A stretch of 64,000 nt of DNA from Herminiimonas contaminans (GTDB lineage: Bacteria > Pseudomonadota > Gammaproteobacteria > Burkholderiales > Burkholderiaceae_D). The notes below the pieces were generated by a model, which saw only the letters and a list, made by a program, of their open reading frames with translations, did no database searches and was not told where the DNA came from. Location of the stretch: positions 124,001 through 188,000 of the forward strand of contig NZ_JADOEL010000005.1 of assembly GCF_015645465.1 (NCBI RefSeq), read 5' to 3'. How positions within the stretch are numbered: the stretch's first letter is position 1; each line of letters starts with the position of its first letter. The position numbers and the translations under genes are program-made. Below are positions 54,381-62,755 of this stretch, in pieces.

Positions 54381-54703
54381 TAGTCGCTTCCATACATCCG
54401 TTTGGCCGCCGGCGTTCCGTCGCCCGTCAGTTCCATGTCGGTGATTTGCAGGCTGACATTCGCGTCTTTACCTGATTGGCTTTCATATTGGGAAGTGCTT
54501 GTCACTTCAACTGTTGCGACAAGTGTCAACTTCTCACCAACGCCCGGTGGCGTCTTAATGCCCAGCTTTGTCAGGCTTTCATCTGACAAGCTCAAAGAAA
54601 GCCCGTAGGGATACGCAGGCGATTCACCATCCGACGGCGCCACACAGCAGCCAGACTCATCTTTCGCTTCTTTTGGCGTCAGCTTCATGTTGACCATTGC
54701 CAT
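54380..54703 (-). CDS. Capsid-staple-like small structural protein
   Basis: A 107-residue protein beginning MVNMKLTPKEAKDESGCC (from the second ATG) with PAYPYGLSLSLSDESLTKLG and VEVTSTSQYESQSG. This pattern is very common between capsid and gp11-like genes in podophages, where it is often called a capsid staple or decoration protein. The role is taken from such annotation and is tentative. Confidence 0.75.
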   Translation of the reverse strand: MAMVNMKLTPKEAKDESGCCVAPSDGESPAYPYGLSLSLSDESLTKLGIKTPPGVGEKLTLVATVEVTSTSQYESQSGKDANVSLQITDMELTGDGTPAAKRMYGSD

Positions 54704-54732
54704 ATCATTTCCTTGTCCGTGACTGATGAGTG

Positions 54733-54759
54733 TGGCGCGAGGGTTCTAGCCCCGCGCCA
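54733..54759. other. Strong hairpin inside the structural operon
   Basis: TGGCGCG (54733-54739) and CGCGCCA (54753-54759) form a perfect 7-base stem extended inside by GGG/CCC with a short loop. It lies between the 59-residue gene and the staple-like gene and has no T run, so it may be an RNA processing or stability element, or a leaky terminator that lowers expression downstream of the capsid genes. Confidence 0.55.
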
Positions 54760-54765
54760 TGCTAT

Positions 54766-54945
54766 TTACTTCTTGGAGCTGCCGGTGGATTTAGCCGAAG
54801 TACCGGATTGCTTCTGCTCGCCGGCAGGCGCATCCTTCTTCGTTTCCTGCATCCACGAACCCAGCTCGCCTTCGTATGAGAATTCTTCGCCGACTTCACG
54901 TGTCTTGACGCCGTCGAATCCCTTTTTGGTTGCAATGACTTGCAT
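54766..54945 (-). CDS. Small phage protein, 59 residues
   Basis: A small gene with GGAGAG about 3-8 bases before the ATG. The protein begins MQVIATKKGFDGVKTREVGE and continues with EFSYEGELGSWMQETKK and a Lys/Ser-rich tail (AKSTGSSKK). The KGFDGVKTREVGEEF part resembles small SH3-like head-completion or decoration peptides of phages, often placed beside the capsid. It fills an otherwise empty gap between the cement and staple-like genes. Confidence 0.75.
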   Translation of the reverse strand: MQVIATKKGFDGVKTREVGEEFSYEGELGSWMQETKKDAPAGEQKQSGTSAKSTGSSKK

Positions 54946-54978
54946 GTCGCTCTCCTGATAATTGGTTAAACGACGCGC

Positions 54979-55401
54979 TTACAGTGCGTCTGGATAAGCC
55001 TTGGTATCTGCGACGTGATCCGCCGTAGTCAACCAGGCCGTGACGGTGACGCTCGGTGTGGTTCCGCCAACGTCGAAGAACAGGCCGAGGTAACGCAGGT
55101 CAGTTTTGGCGATTGGCAAGAAATGCAACGAGCCGGCCTTCAACGAGGCTGCCGGAATGGTGATGCTGCCCACATCTGAAGGCGAAGTCATTGCAGCTGC
55201 GGCCGAAGTACGGGCTGTGAAGGTGTATGTTTCATCGCCAGTAGTTGCATCGGCAGCCACGTCAACGGACAGTGCAATCATGAGATTGCCAATCGCGCCG
55301 AGGTTGCGGCCTGGCACACCGAGGTCAATTACATTTGCGGAAATTACGTCAGCAGTGACGGCTTGTTTTGCCGACAACTGCAGGTGTTTATCGATATACA
55401 T
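54979..55401 (-). CDS. Bbp16-family capsid cement protein
   Basis: A 140-residue head decoration protein. The pattern YIDKHLQLSAKQAVTADVIS, IDLGVPGRNLGAIGNLMI and FFDVGGTTPSVTVTAWLTT matches the Bbp16 cement protein of Bordetella phage BPP-1, which forms a beta-sandwich on the capsid surface. It lies 67 bases downstream of the major capsid gene, as in BPP-1. Confidence 0.88.
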   Translation of the reverse strand: MYIDKHLQLSAKQAVTADVISANVIDLGVPGRNLGAIGNLMIALSVDVAADATTGDETYTFTARTSAAAAMTSPSDVGSITIPAASLKAGSLHFLPIAKTDLRYLGLFFDVGGTTPSVTVTAWLTTADHVADTKAYPDAL

Positions 55402-55468
55402 GTGAGACTCCTAAATATTTGAGAAATGGTTGAAGCCGCAGCTCGCGGCTTCGTGTGTCGCAGCCTGG

Positions 55469-56575
55469 TTAGACGACGCGCGCTTCGGTGTTCAGAATCG
55501 CGTCTACCTTGCGCACAGGAATGTCATCAAACTGGACGACCTTCTTGCCCGCAACTTCGCTCATGGACAAGTGCACGTTTTCCTTATTCGTAATTTGACG
55601 ACGCAAGAAGGAACGAATAGTGCGATTGCAATAAAAGACCGGTTTGCCCAAACCAATATTCGGAATCAGTTCAATTGCCTGCACCATCAGGTCAACCAAA
55701 TCTGCGCCGGCAGCAGCGTTCTTGGTCAGTTCGGAAACATCGACGTTTGCAATACGAACCACATAGCGCCAATCGCGCAGTGTCAGACCCGGATCCCATT
55801 TGTAATGCGAGCGGTATCCCTGATACTTGCCGCCGTTTTGGTCGATCAAGGTATGCTCACCGAGATCCTGATGTTTCAGGCCGGCAGTAGAGCCTTTAGG
55901 GTAGATACCGTGGATGGTATTTGCGCCCCACACGACCAAGATGATGGAGGTATTGTCCGAACCGGTACCGCCGGCATCAATGATGTTGTCGCCGTTCTCG
56001 GCAGACTTTTGGCTGTAACGCGGGATGATGCCGTGGAAGCGCTCAGGGGTAGCGCCCACGTTGCCGTAGATTAAAGTCTCGGCAAAGTTTTGATTCATCG
56101 ATTCGATAAACGCGCGGTCTTCGGACAAGCGGAATTCTGGCGCGTTGTTGTTCAAATCGGCCAGCGCCTTATCCACTTCCGCATACGCTTCCAGCATACC
56201 GGTCGAGTCTTTTACCTGTACGGTGGTCGATTTCGACGGTTGCACACCATAGTTCAACAAACGCCACTCGGTATTCGGCAGACCTGAACGGATCGTAGTC
56301 TTGTGCGTGGTGCCGTCATTGGCTTCAATCCATGGCATGTCCTGGATGATTTCATTCGTTTCAGCCAGCATTTCGACAATGACATCGATGTTGCCTTCCT
56401 TGGTCATGCGGGATGCCAGGTCAATCAGTGTCGGCGCAGTATTGCCGATGGTTGAGCCCACAAAGCCAATCATGGCCGCGTCAGCTGGATGCATGCCGCC
56501 GAGAGATACTACGGCGAATGCGACGAGTGCAAACAAGATCATTTGCACATGGTGGTTTTTAAACAGTTTCTTCAT
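55469..56575 (-). CDS. Major capsid protein with signal-peptide-like N-terminus
   Basis: Predicted HK97-fold capsid protein of 368 residues (BPP-1 Bbp17-like). The body from about residue 47 (TLIDLASRMTKEG, ETNEIIQDMPWIEAND, FAETLIYGNVGATPERFHG) is the BPP-1-type capsid sequence. Unusually, residues 1-34 look like a signal peptide: KKLFKNHH, then a hydrophobic core MILFALVAFAVVSLGG, then MHPADA with an Ala-X-Ala site before A34. AGGAG lies 6 bases before the first ATG, while later ATGs lack ribosome sites, so this leader is probably translated. No prohead protease was seen. Confidence 0.9.
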   Translation of the reverse strand: MKKLFKNHHVQMILFALVAFAVVSLGGMHPADAAMIGFVGSTIGNTAPTLIDLASRMTKEGNIDVIVEMLAETNEIIQDMPWIEANDGTTHKTTIRSGLPNTEWRLLNYGVQPSKSTTVQVKDSTGMLEAYAEVDKALADLNNNAPEFRLSEDRAFIESMNQNFAETLIYGNVGATPERFHGIIPRYSQKSAENGDNIIDAGGTGSDNTSIILVVWGANTIHGIYPKGSTAGLKHQDLGEHTLIDQNGGKYQGYRSHYKWDPGLTLRDWRYVVRIANVDVSELTKNAAAGADLVDLMVQAIELIPNIGLGKPVFYCNRTIRSFLRRQITNKENVHLSMSEVAGKKVVQFDDIPVRKVDAILNTEARVV

Positions 56576-56593
56576 GTGACACTCCTAGTTAAA

Positions 56594-57277
56594 TTAAGAT
56601 TTTTTGCCGTACATACGATTTGCGGCCGATTCGCTTTCACCTGATGGCTTTTCAGATGGAACGAAGTTGTCCTCGGCCATTGCTTTACCAATGCGAGCAA
56701 ACACCCGAACCAGCTCCGGATGGTTTCCCATCTTTGTGCTGTCCAGCGCCTTCATGAGTTCAGGGGTGCCAAACTTGGCAAGTGCTGACTGCGAGTGCGT
56801 GATAGTTTGTTTCAACGCAGTCCCGCCGATTTCCTTGTCAGTTTTGATTTCCCCGACCCATGTATTCACCTGCTTGTTCCATGCTTCATGCTGCTTTTGT
56901 ACGAACGATGCTTGCAGTCCCACCAGCTTCTGTGCCTGATCATTTGTAAGATTCATCTCACGGGCGATAGGCTCAAATTCGGCGACAGCTTCAGGGTCGA
57001 GAGTGACGCCTTCAGGAGCAACGAATTCATACTTTTCTGGCGCGCCTTCCAGCTTTTCGTCTTCTTCCGTCTCGCCCTCAGGCTTCTCGGTTTCGGACTC
57101 GTCCTTGTTGGTCGCGTCAGTTGTGGCAGCATCCGCATTTGTTTCAGCAGATGGTTTATCCGTCCCTTCATCAGTCTCAGTAACCTGAGTCGTCAGAAAG
57201 GACGTATCAGCCTGAACATCACTTGCAGCCGCGTTTGTGGTGTTATCCGGCACGGTAGTAGTTGTGTTGTCAGTCAT
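56594..57277 (-). CDS. Capsid scaffolding protein
   Basis: A 227-residue very acidic, Thr/Glu/Ala-rich protein with an unstructured first 90 residues (ESETEKPEGETEEDEKLEG) and a helical part (LTNDQAQKLVGLQASFVQKQ, WVGEIKTDKEIGG), typical of podovirus scaffolds. The end ESAANRMYGKKS is the usual capsid-binding tail. It lies between the Bbp19-like and capsid genes, as expected. Confidence 0.9.
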   Translation of the reverse strand: MTDNTTTTVPDNTTNAAASDVQADTSFLTTQVTETDEGTDKPSAETNADAATTDATNKDESETEKPEGETEEDEKLEGAPEKYEFVAPEGVTLDPEAVAEFEPIAREMNLTNDQAQKLVGLQASFVQKQHEAWNKQVNTWVGEIKTDKEIGGTALKQTITHSQSALAKFGTPELMKALDSTKMGNHPELVRVFARIGKAMAEDNFVPSEKPSGESESAANRMYGKKS

Positions 57278-57281
57278 TGAT

Positions 57282-57581
57282 TCAGTCCTTTGCTTCTTCA
57301 GTCATTAGCAGATACTTTTTGGCATCTGCTTCCATAAGATCGGCCAGCAACTTCAGGCCGATGTCCCGTTTTCCCTCATTGAAAAATGTCGTGCTGTTTC
57401 CTGTAAACGAACTCTTGAACACGCCGCAATCGCATAGTGTTTTCCAATAGAACCGTCGCCCTTCTTTGGTCGACAACACCACACGGAGGTCTTCAAGTTC
57501 ACGTTCCCGCCCACGCAGTTCCTTCTTTTTACGGTCGGCGACTTGGCTTTCGTCGGATGCGTTGAATGTCTTTTCCGTCAC
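57282..57581 (-). CDS. Bbp19-family phage protein
   Basis: A 99-residue protein with the Bbp19 pattern LEDLRVVLSTKEGRRFYWKT, CGVFKSSFTGNSTTFFNEGK and LLADLMEADAKKYLLM. Family members lie between portal and scaffold in BPP-1-like phages; the role is unknown. Its ATG overlaps the portal stop (ATGA). Confidence 0.88.
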   Translation of the reverse strand: MTEKTFNASDESQVADRKKKELRGRERELEDLRVVLSTKEGRRFYWKTLCDCGVFKSSFTGNSTTFFNEGKRDIGLKLLADLMEADAKKYLLMTEEAKD

Positions 57582-59299
57582 GCTGTTGCCCCTTGCATGT
57601 TCTGAATTACGCGAGCCAAAGCGTTATCACCGCTCAAATCGGCGCTGGCCATTGTCTGCGCCGCTTTCGCGCCCTGCTCAGCCAATTGCATGGATTCGGC
57701 AGCCTGCTGCTGCTTAGCTCGCTGCGCACGGATGGCGGCTACTTCTTCTTCCGAATTGATAATCTTTGGTGTCAAGCCGATCATTCCGCCGTACTCATCG
57801 ATAGTTGCGTCGCGGTTCCACTTGTCCAGGACGCTTGGATCTGCGGCGGCCATGTTCCCCATGAACCCGGCAAATCGCTCGATGGAACCAAGTCCGACCA
57901 TGCGCAATGCCTGCGCCATGACAGAGGTGTATTCGACCTTCAATTCGACATCGCGCATCGAATCAGGCGGAACAGGGATCAGGCCAGGCAATCCCGCATC
58001 CCAATCTGGGCGGGAACGCTGAACCATGATTGCGAAAGTGCGGTCGATCAGCGGGTCAAGCAGTTCATCGTTGAGTCGGTCAATTACCGGGCCGAGGACA
58101 AGCAGCTTTTCTTCCTTACGTTCAGCAATCTCGGTTGCGGTGATCTGAGCCCGCTCCATGTTGGTCAACATCAGGAACAGGTCTTCGAAGAATGCGCGCT
58201 TGATCCGTTGCTCGTCATTCTGGATGTCAGCCGTCAATGCGCTCAACCAGGTGGGGTTAGGCTCATAAACCGGTTTAAATCCTTGCGAACCTTGGTTCAC
58301 GTCGACATAGGTCACATCACCAGGCAGTAATGAGGCGCGTTGATTCTTCAACGCTGAAGGCGCGGCCATTGGTGGATTCGCCCCTTTGTCGATCATCATG
58401 GCTTTGCGCTTTTCTTTAAGCTGCAGCGCCATGATGTCGCCGAGTGCGTCCATAGCTGGCGAGTTGCCATAGATGTCTTCACCGGTCACCGACCAGCGAG
58501 GCACCATGACCGGGAAGTCGTCAAAGCCAGATTCGCGCAGGAACTTTTCAGGGTCGCTAGGATTGGTTGTCCCAACGGCACCACGCTCCATGTAGCAGGA
58601 CTGGAATTTCTTGTGCTTGGAATGCAGCTTGTCGGGATCGAAATTAGGATTTCGGCGAACCACATGGGCGACTTCGATCCACTGTTCCCCCTCATTTGCC
58701 TGGTACATGCGCCGCACTTGGTCGGAACAATTCTCAATGCCGAATTTCTGCACAAGCTGGCGCGCCGTCATTTGCCATTCCCGAATGATCGTGTCGACCT
58801 TGCCGCGCTCATCATTGGCAATCGCGTACGAACCAATTGGGAAATTCTGGAACCGAATGATTGTTTCATCATCTTCCAGCGCTGCCATGGCGGCGGTACC
58901 GTACACGCCCAGCTCGGCATACACGATAGGCAATGCGTTATAGAGATTGGATCGTGTGAAAACTTCGCGCATCCGGACGCCGACCTGATCCAGCCAGTCT
59001 TTGACATCGTCCATATCGTCCAGATCGGGATTGCCAGTCGACAGCTTGAACCAAGGGCGGGCGGGCGACGTAACGCCGGCCATCATCCCCGATGACAAGG
59101 TGCGTGAAGACAATGTCGCCGTGTTGTTGACGATCTTCTTGTTGCGCTTTTCGCCTCGACCTGTTTGCGAGATGAAGAAGCGCGCAGAGCGCGGCAAGAT
59201 GTATTCGTTCAGGTCGCGCCAATGCGAAATGTAGCTATCCCGTTCCAATCGAAGCGAGCCGATTAGACGGTTGTAAATGGCAACCTTGGTATCTTCCAC
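57578..59299 (-). CDS. Portal (head-tail connector) protein
   Basis: A 573-residue dodecameric portal through which DNA is packaged. It shows podovirus connector motifs: RDSYISHWRDLNEYILPRS, LSSRTLSSGMMAGVTSPARP and YGNSPAMDALGDIMALQLKE, with a Gln/Ala-rich C-terminal barrel helix (QAAESMQLAEQGAKAAQTM). The length is normal for T7/BPP-1-type portals. Confidence 0.95.
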   Translation of the reverse strand: MEDTKVAIYNRLIGSLRLERDSYISHWRDLNEYILPRSARFFISQTGRGEKRNKKIVNNTATLSSRTLSSGMMAGVTSPARPWFKLSTGNPDLDDMDDVKDWLDQVGVRMREVFTRSNLYNALPIVYAELGVYGTAAMAALEDDETIIRFQNFPIGSYAIANDERGKVDTIIREWQMTARQLVQKFGIENCSDQVRRMYQANEGEQWIEVAHVVRRNPNFDPDKLHSKHKKFQSCYMERGAVGTTNPSDPEKFLRESGFDDFPVMVPRWSVTGEDIYGNSPAMDALGDIMALQLKEKRKAMMIDKGANPPMAAPSALKNQRASLLPGDVTYVDVNQGSQGFKPVYEPNPTWLSALTADIQNDEQRIKRAFFEDLFLMLTNMERAQITATEIAERKEEKLLVLGPVIDRLNDELLDPLIDRTFAIMVQRSRPDWDAGLPGLIPVPPDSMRDVELKVEYTSVMAQALRMVGLGSIERFAGFMGNMAAADPSVLDKWNRDATIDEYGGMIGLTPKIINSEEEVAAIRAQRAKQQQAAESMQLAEQGAKAAQTMASADLSGDNALARVIQNMQGATA

Positions 59300-59515
59300 T
59301 TATTGCCCGAGCAGTTGTTTCTGAGCGATTGGCGCAGCGTCAGTAACGCCTGCAGCGCCGGTCAGCATGGTGGATGATTGGCCAGCGACTGCCTGGCGAC
59401 GCTTACGCTCGCGGTCACGCGAATCAACCACTGCCTGCTCCTGCTCAGTGACGACAGGTGGCGGCGGTGTTGGTGCGGCTGGCGGCGGTGGTGCACTGGA
59501 TAAGCACATGGTCAA
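59300..59515 (-). CDS. Small proline-rich phage protein
   Basis: A 71-residue protein starting MTMCLSSAPPPPAAPTPPPP and ending AAPIAQKQLLGQ, placed between the terminase-side membrane protein gene and the portal. Similar short Pro-rich proteins occur at this site in many podophages. No function known; possibly a small virion part. Confidence 0.75.
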   Translation of the reverse strand: MTMCLSSAPPPPAAPTPPPPVVTEQEQAVVDSRDRERKRRQAVAGQSSTMLTGAAGVTDAAPIAQKQLLGQ

Positions 59516-59518
59516 CCC

Positions 59519-59821
59519 CTAGAAAGTTAAAAATACGGAGAAAATCCACGCGGAATAGGACAGCGCGCAAGCAAGCAGACATGCCGAGACCAAGCGCTCG
59601 CGTAGGCGGACAATGCGAAATGTGTTTGCATGGCGGTGGTAAGACTCAGCCAAATAGCTGGAAACGAGCGATGCGATACCGCAGCTCAGGCCGAACAGGT
59701 CAATCGCCTGGTGCGCCTTGATGACATACAGGTTCAGGATGTTCAAACCCACAGCAATAACCGCAAGGGTCAGACCGATGCGGCAGGCGTTTTCGTCGTG
59801 GTTGTAATCGTTGATTCGCAT
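59519..59821 (-). CDS. Small phage membrane protein between terminase and portal
   Basis: A 100-residue protein with three hydrophobic segments (about 16-34 IGLTLAVIAVGLNILNLYV, 38-56, and 80-98 LLACALSYSAWIFSVFL) and basic linkers. GAGG lies about 8 bases before the ATG. A membrane protein here is unexpected; it could be a second holin, or a superinfection-exclusion protein. No family recognised. Confidence 0.7.
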   Translation of the reverse strand: MRINDYNHDENACRIGLTLAVIAVGLNILNLYVIKAHQAIDLFGLSCGIASLVSSYLAESYHRHANTFRIVRLRERLVSACLLACALSYSAWIFSVFLTF

Positions 59822-59903
59822 CTCGCAGCCTCATCCATGTGGAATTGGCGCGAGTGTTTGCGAAAAGTTTTTGCGTCGTCAATACGATTTGAATGTTTTT
59901 CGA

Positions 59904-61382
59904 TCAGCCTGCATATGGATCGTATTCAGTGGCGAGTCCGGACTTGTTGAGGCCGGGAATGCCACGATACCGTTTGCCGACTGGATAGGCAAAAGACAGT
60001 GCCAGCGCGTCGCCCTTGTTCGGCGATGGCAGGCCGCGAGCCTTCATGTCCGGCTTTGATTCCAGTTGTATCTTGCCGTCCATACGCGGCACGGTTTCAG
60101 GGCTGATCAGGTCTTGATACAGCTCTGCATCGTCTTCAATCGCGCCGCCAGCCTTCAGCCATGTCTTGATACCGCCCCACATTTCCGAACGCTTGTTCAG
60201 GAAGCCGTGGTCTGTTGCCTTCTCGCCGAACCAGACAAGCTGCCAGGCGCGCCCCATCGTGTCACCGGCAGACTTGATGCCTGTGCCATATCCCGCGTCA
60301 ATGAAAACGGCGTCCGCTTCATGCTCGTCTTCCAGCTGTGCAATCAGGTTGGCCATCTGGATGTCGTTATCGTTTTTCGGGATCGACCGCAAAACCCTGA
60401 ACCGCAAGCCCTGACGCAAGCCGATGACGAACGGATCGTCGCCACTCCATGAAGGGTCAACCGTGAGAATCTTTGGCGCAAAGTCGTACTGATCTGCCCG
60501 CAGATGGCGCTTTTGTGCCTCGTCGACATCTTCAACGGATATGAATTGCTTGGCGCTGGCAGACGGGAACATGCCGCGAACACGGACTTTGACGAAGTCG
60601 GAATCCTCGCCATAGTCATCGACCCATTGCTGCATCTGCTTCTTGTTGGTGATCTTGACAGTGCGCGAGTCGATCTGCCTGCAGCTCCAACGGTGCCGGA
60701 ATTTACGGAAGCATTCACGGAATCGGCCAGTATTCTGCGTCGGGTTACCGAACGCCACCCAAATGATTTCAGTGTCGTTATCGGTTAGCGCGCCTTCGGT
60801 AACTTCCCATATCGGATCAGCGATCTTGGACGCTTCGTCAAACACCACGATGATGCGGCGGCCTTGGTTGTGCAGACCGGCGAACGCTTCCGTATTGTTT
60901 TCCGACCATGGAATTGCATCGATGCGCCAGGTCTTTTCATGCGCCTTGTCGACCGATGCCAGCGCCGTGGCTGAACAGTTGAACCAGTCCCGGGTGATAG
61001 ACAGCCGGTGCCACTTGGCCAGCTCTGCCCATGTCTTTGTGCGTAACTGGTTGTCTGTATTGGCTGTGACGACGCCCTTTGTGTCTTCGAATGTATCCAG
61101 CCCCCACTTGATGAGCCAGCAAATCAGCGCGGATTTACCGATGCCGTGGCCAGACGCAACAGCGATCTGGATTGCCTCAGATGCGCCAGAGATAGCCCCG
61201 CTTTTGAGTTTGTCGCCTATTTCGTTGAGGACATCGCGCTGCCACTGGTCGGGACCATCGGGGAATTTGGCCAGCTCGCCGGCGCCCCAATCGAATGAAT
61301 ACAGCACATAACCCAGCGGGTCATGGGTGAATGAAGCGATGTCTTCAATCAGTTCCTGCTTCAGTTGTTCTTCAGGCGTCAT
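59904..61382 (-). CDS. Terminase large subunit
   Basis: The DNA-packaging motor of 492 residues. The Walker A motif is VASGHGIGKSAL near residue 75, Walker B is IIVVFDEASKI near 175-185, and the C-terminal RNase H-like nuclease has ILTVDPSWSGDDPFVIG and AVFIDAGYGTGI with the metal-binding Asp residues. Both domains are complete. Its start overlaps the previous small gene by ATGA. Confidence 0.96.
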   Translation of the reverse strand: MTPEEQLKQELIEDIASFTHDPLGYVLYSFDWGAGELAKFPDGPDQWQRDVLNEIGDKLKSGAISGASEAIQIAVASGHGIGKSALICWLIKWGLDTFEDTKGVVTANTDNQLRTKTWAELAKWHRLSITRDWFNCSATALASVDKAHEKTWRIDAIPWSENNTEAFAGLHNQGRRIIVVFDEASKIADPIWEVTEGALTDNDTEIIWVAFGNPTQNTGRFRECFRKFRHRWSCRQIDSRTVKITNKKQMQQWVDDYGEDSDFVKVRVRGMFPSASAKQFISVEDVDEAQKRHLRADQYDFAPKILTVDPSWSGDDPFVIGLRQGLRFRVLRSIPKNDNDIQMANLIAQLEDEHEADAVFIDAGYGTGIKSAGDTMGRAWQLVWFGEKATDHGFLNKRSEMWGGIKTWLKAGGAIEDDAELYQDLISPETVPRMDGKIQLESKPDMKARGLPSPNKGDALALSFAYPVGKRYRGIPGLNKSGLATEYDPYAG

Positions 61383-61588
61383 TTAAATAACTCATGAAGT
61401 ATCTTCTTCAGGTCTGGCTTTGGCTGAACCAGCATGGATTCAAGTGGGATATGCTTCGCGCTTCCATCAGCATCAATTGAAACGAAACCTGTCCCATAAA
61501 ACATCACATCGTTTGTGGCCTTCAGTGCTTCACGTTTAGCAACTCGTATATATCGGTAATAAAGCCGCCACCATTCACGCGTTGTCAT
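61379..61588 (-). CDS. Small phage protein between terminase subunits
   Basis: A 69-residue protein from the ATG at 61588, which overlaps the small terminase stop (ATGA); the longer frame to 61837 runs inside that gene and is not supported. It begins MTTREWWRLYYRYIRVAKRE, with many aromatic and basic residues, then GTGFVSIDADGSAKHIPLES. No family recognised. Confidence 0.75.
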   Translation of the reverse strand: MTTREWWRLYYRYIRVAKREALKATNDVMFYGTGFVSIDADGSAKHIPLESMLVQPKPDLKKILHELFK

Positions 61589-62382
61589 TTCTTCTCCCTC
61601 GCGCGCTCCCGGGCTGCCTTCATTCGCCCGGATATGGATGTCGTGTCTTTGACTTCCAGCACATCGGTGAACAGCTTCAAGTGGCGGCCAACCATCAGCA
61701 GCGCGTTGTCTTTGCTGTGGAATGCCATTTCGATGCCATGCTTGCCATGCTTCAGCCCCGCAAACACGGACTTGGCTTCGGGTGACAAATTGCGAGTGTC
61801 GGCCATGACGATACGGCCGATACCATCGCCAAAGCATTCAGGGCAGTCTTCGACCGGCGGCTTGCGCGGGTCAAATCCGGTACCGCCCATCGTCTTGAAA
61901 TCCTCGCCGTCCTTCTCTGCCAGCTTCTGGTCGCGCGCCCATTCAGCATCAGTGCGCTGATAGTCATGGTCAAAGCCATAGCAGTGCCGGCAGCAGCCCA
62001 CGCGATGCTGGATCAGTTCGTTCCGGTCAACTGTGGCGATGTTCCAGAATTCCTGCAGAACCTTTTCGGCCGAGATTCCGACCTTCTCCGCCCGCTTATA
62101 CATTGCCTTTTGTATCTCAGCGGCAACCTTAGGCTTCCTTAACAGGCGGTAAGCCTCTACCCCAGCGACGTTATCGTTCTTTGGAGTGAATCCTGCCTTC
62201 TTGTAGGCACCGGTTGCATTCAGGGTAACGATGTACTCTGCAACGAAGCGCAACTGCAGCGGAGTCAATGGAGTGTCGTCCAGGTCACGCTTCACAGGCG
62301 CGCGCTTGGCAGCCACCTTCTTCGCAGCCGGCTTTGCTGCTGCCTTTTTTGCAACAGGCTTCTTCGGTGCGGCCTTCTTCAT
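61585..62382 (-). CDS. Terminase small subunit with zinc ribbon and basic tail
   Basis: DNA-recognition subunit of 265 residues. Residues 38-120 match the Terminase_2 HTH domain (LTPLQLRFVAEYIVTLNATG and KAGFTPKNDNVAGVEAYRLL). Residues 1-32 are a histone-H1-like Lys/Ala/Pro tail (AKKAAAKPAAKKVAAKRAP). A cysteine pair C131-x2-C134 and a second C180-x2-C183 could bind zinc; such CxxC pairs recur in phage small terminases of this type. It overlaps both neighbours. Confidence 0.9.
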   Translation of the reverse strand: MKKAAPKKPVAKKAAAKPAAKKVAAKRAPVKRDLDDTPLTPLQLRFVAEYIVTLNATGAYKKAGFTPKNDNVAGVEAYRLLRKPKVAAEIQKAMYKRAEKVGISAEKVLQEFWNIATVDRNELIQHRVGCCRHCYGFDHDYQRTDAEWARDQKLAEKDGEDFKTMGGTGFDPRKPPVEDCPECFGDGIGRIVMADTRNLSPEAKSVFAGLKHGKHGIEMAFHSKDNALLMVGRHLKLFTDVLEVKDTTSISGRMKAARERAREKK

Positions 62383-62582
62383 TCAGCACTCCCATAGCGA
62401 TCAGCAAACCACACTGCAATCCGCTTTTGACCTGCTGGTGAGATGCGCTCATCGCAGTGTTGGCTGCGAGTGGCATATTCCATAACCTGAGAGAGCATGG
62501 ACATAATGTTCAGTTCATCGTGTTTGCAGTCATCCACCCGGATACCAAGGCACACAGGTGGGTATGGTTCGCGCTCGCTCAT
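62379..62582 (-). CDS. Small phage protein, 67 residues
   Basis: A 67-residue protein (MSEREPYPPVCLGIRVDDC at the start, QKRIAVWFADRYG at the end) linked by ATGA to both the small membrane protein gene and the terminase gene. No family recognised; the tight overlaps are the main support. Confidence 0.65.
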   Translation of the reverse strand: MSEREPYPPVCLGIRVDDCKHDELNIMSMLSQVMEYATRSQHCDERISPAGQKRIAVWFADRYGSAE

Positions 62583-62755
62583 AGCACCTCCTTCAACGTC
62601 AGCACCAGCAAGGCACCAATAACCACACCGATGCAGAACAACCCGAGCGCGGCGACCAGACCGCCACGCTGCTTCGGCTTTCCGTTCATTTCCACATAGG
62701 TCACGCCGCCGGACTTGTCCTTCACCGCATGCACTTTGTATTCCTTGTCACCCAT
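62579..62755 (-). CDS. Small phage membrane protein, 58 residues
   Basis: This small gene fits exactly between its neighbours: its ATG overlaps the stop of the winged-helix gene (TAATG) and its stop overlaps the next start (ATGA). The protein has a polar N-terminus (MGDKEYKVHAVKDKSGG) and a single C-terminal helix (LVAALGLFCIGVVIGALLV). Function unknown. Confidence 0.75.
   Translation of the reverse strand: MGDKEYKVHAVKDKSGGVTYVEMNGKPKQRGGLVAALGLFCIGVVIGALLVLTLKEVL

Noticed and set aside
61379-61837. A 152-codon frame upstream of the large terminase
   Set aside because: Its first 83 codons lie inside the small terminase gene in another frame; the ATG at 61588 with ATGA overlap is the likely start.
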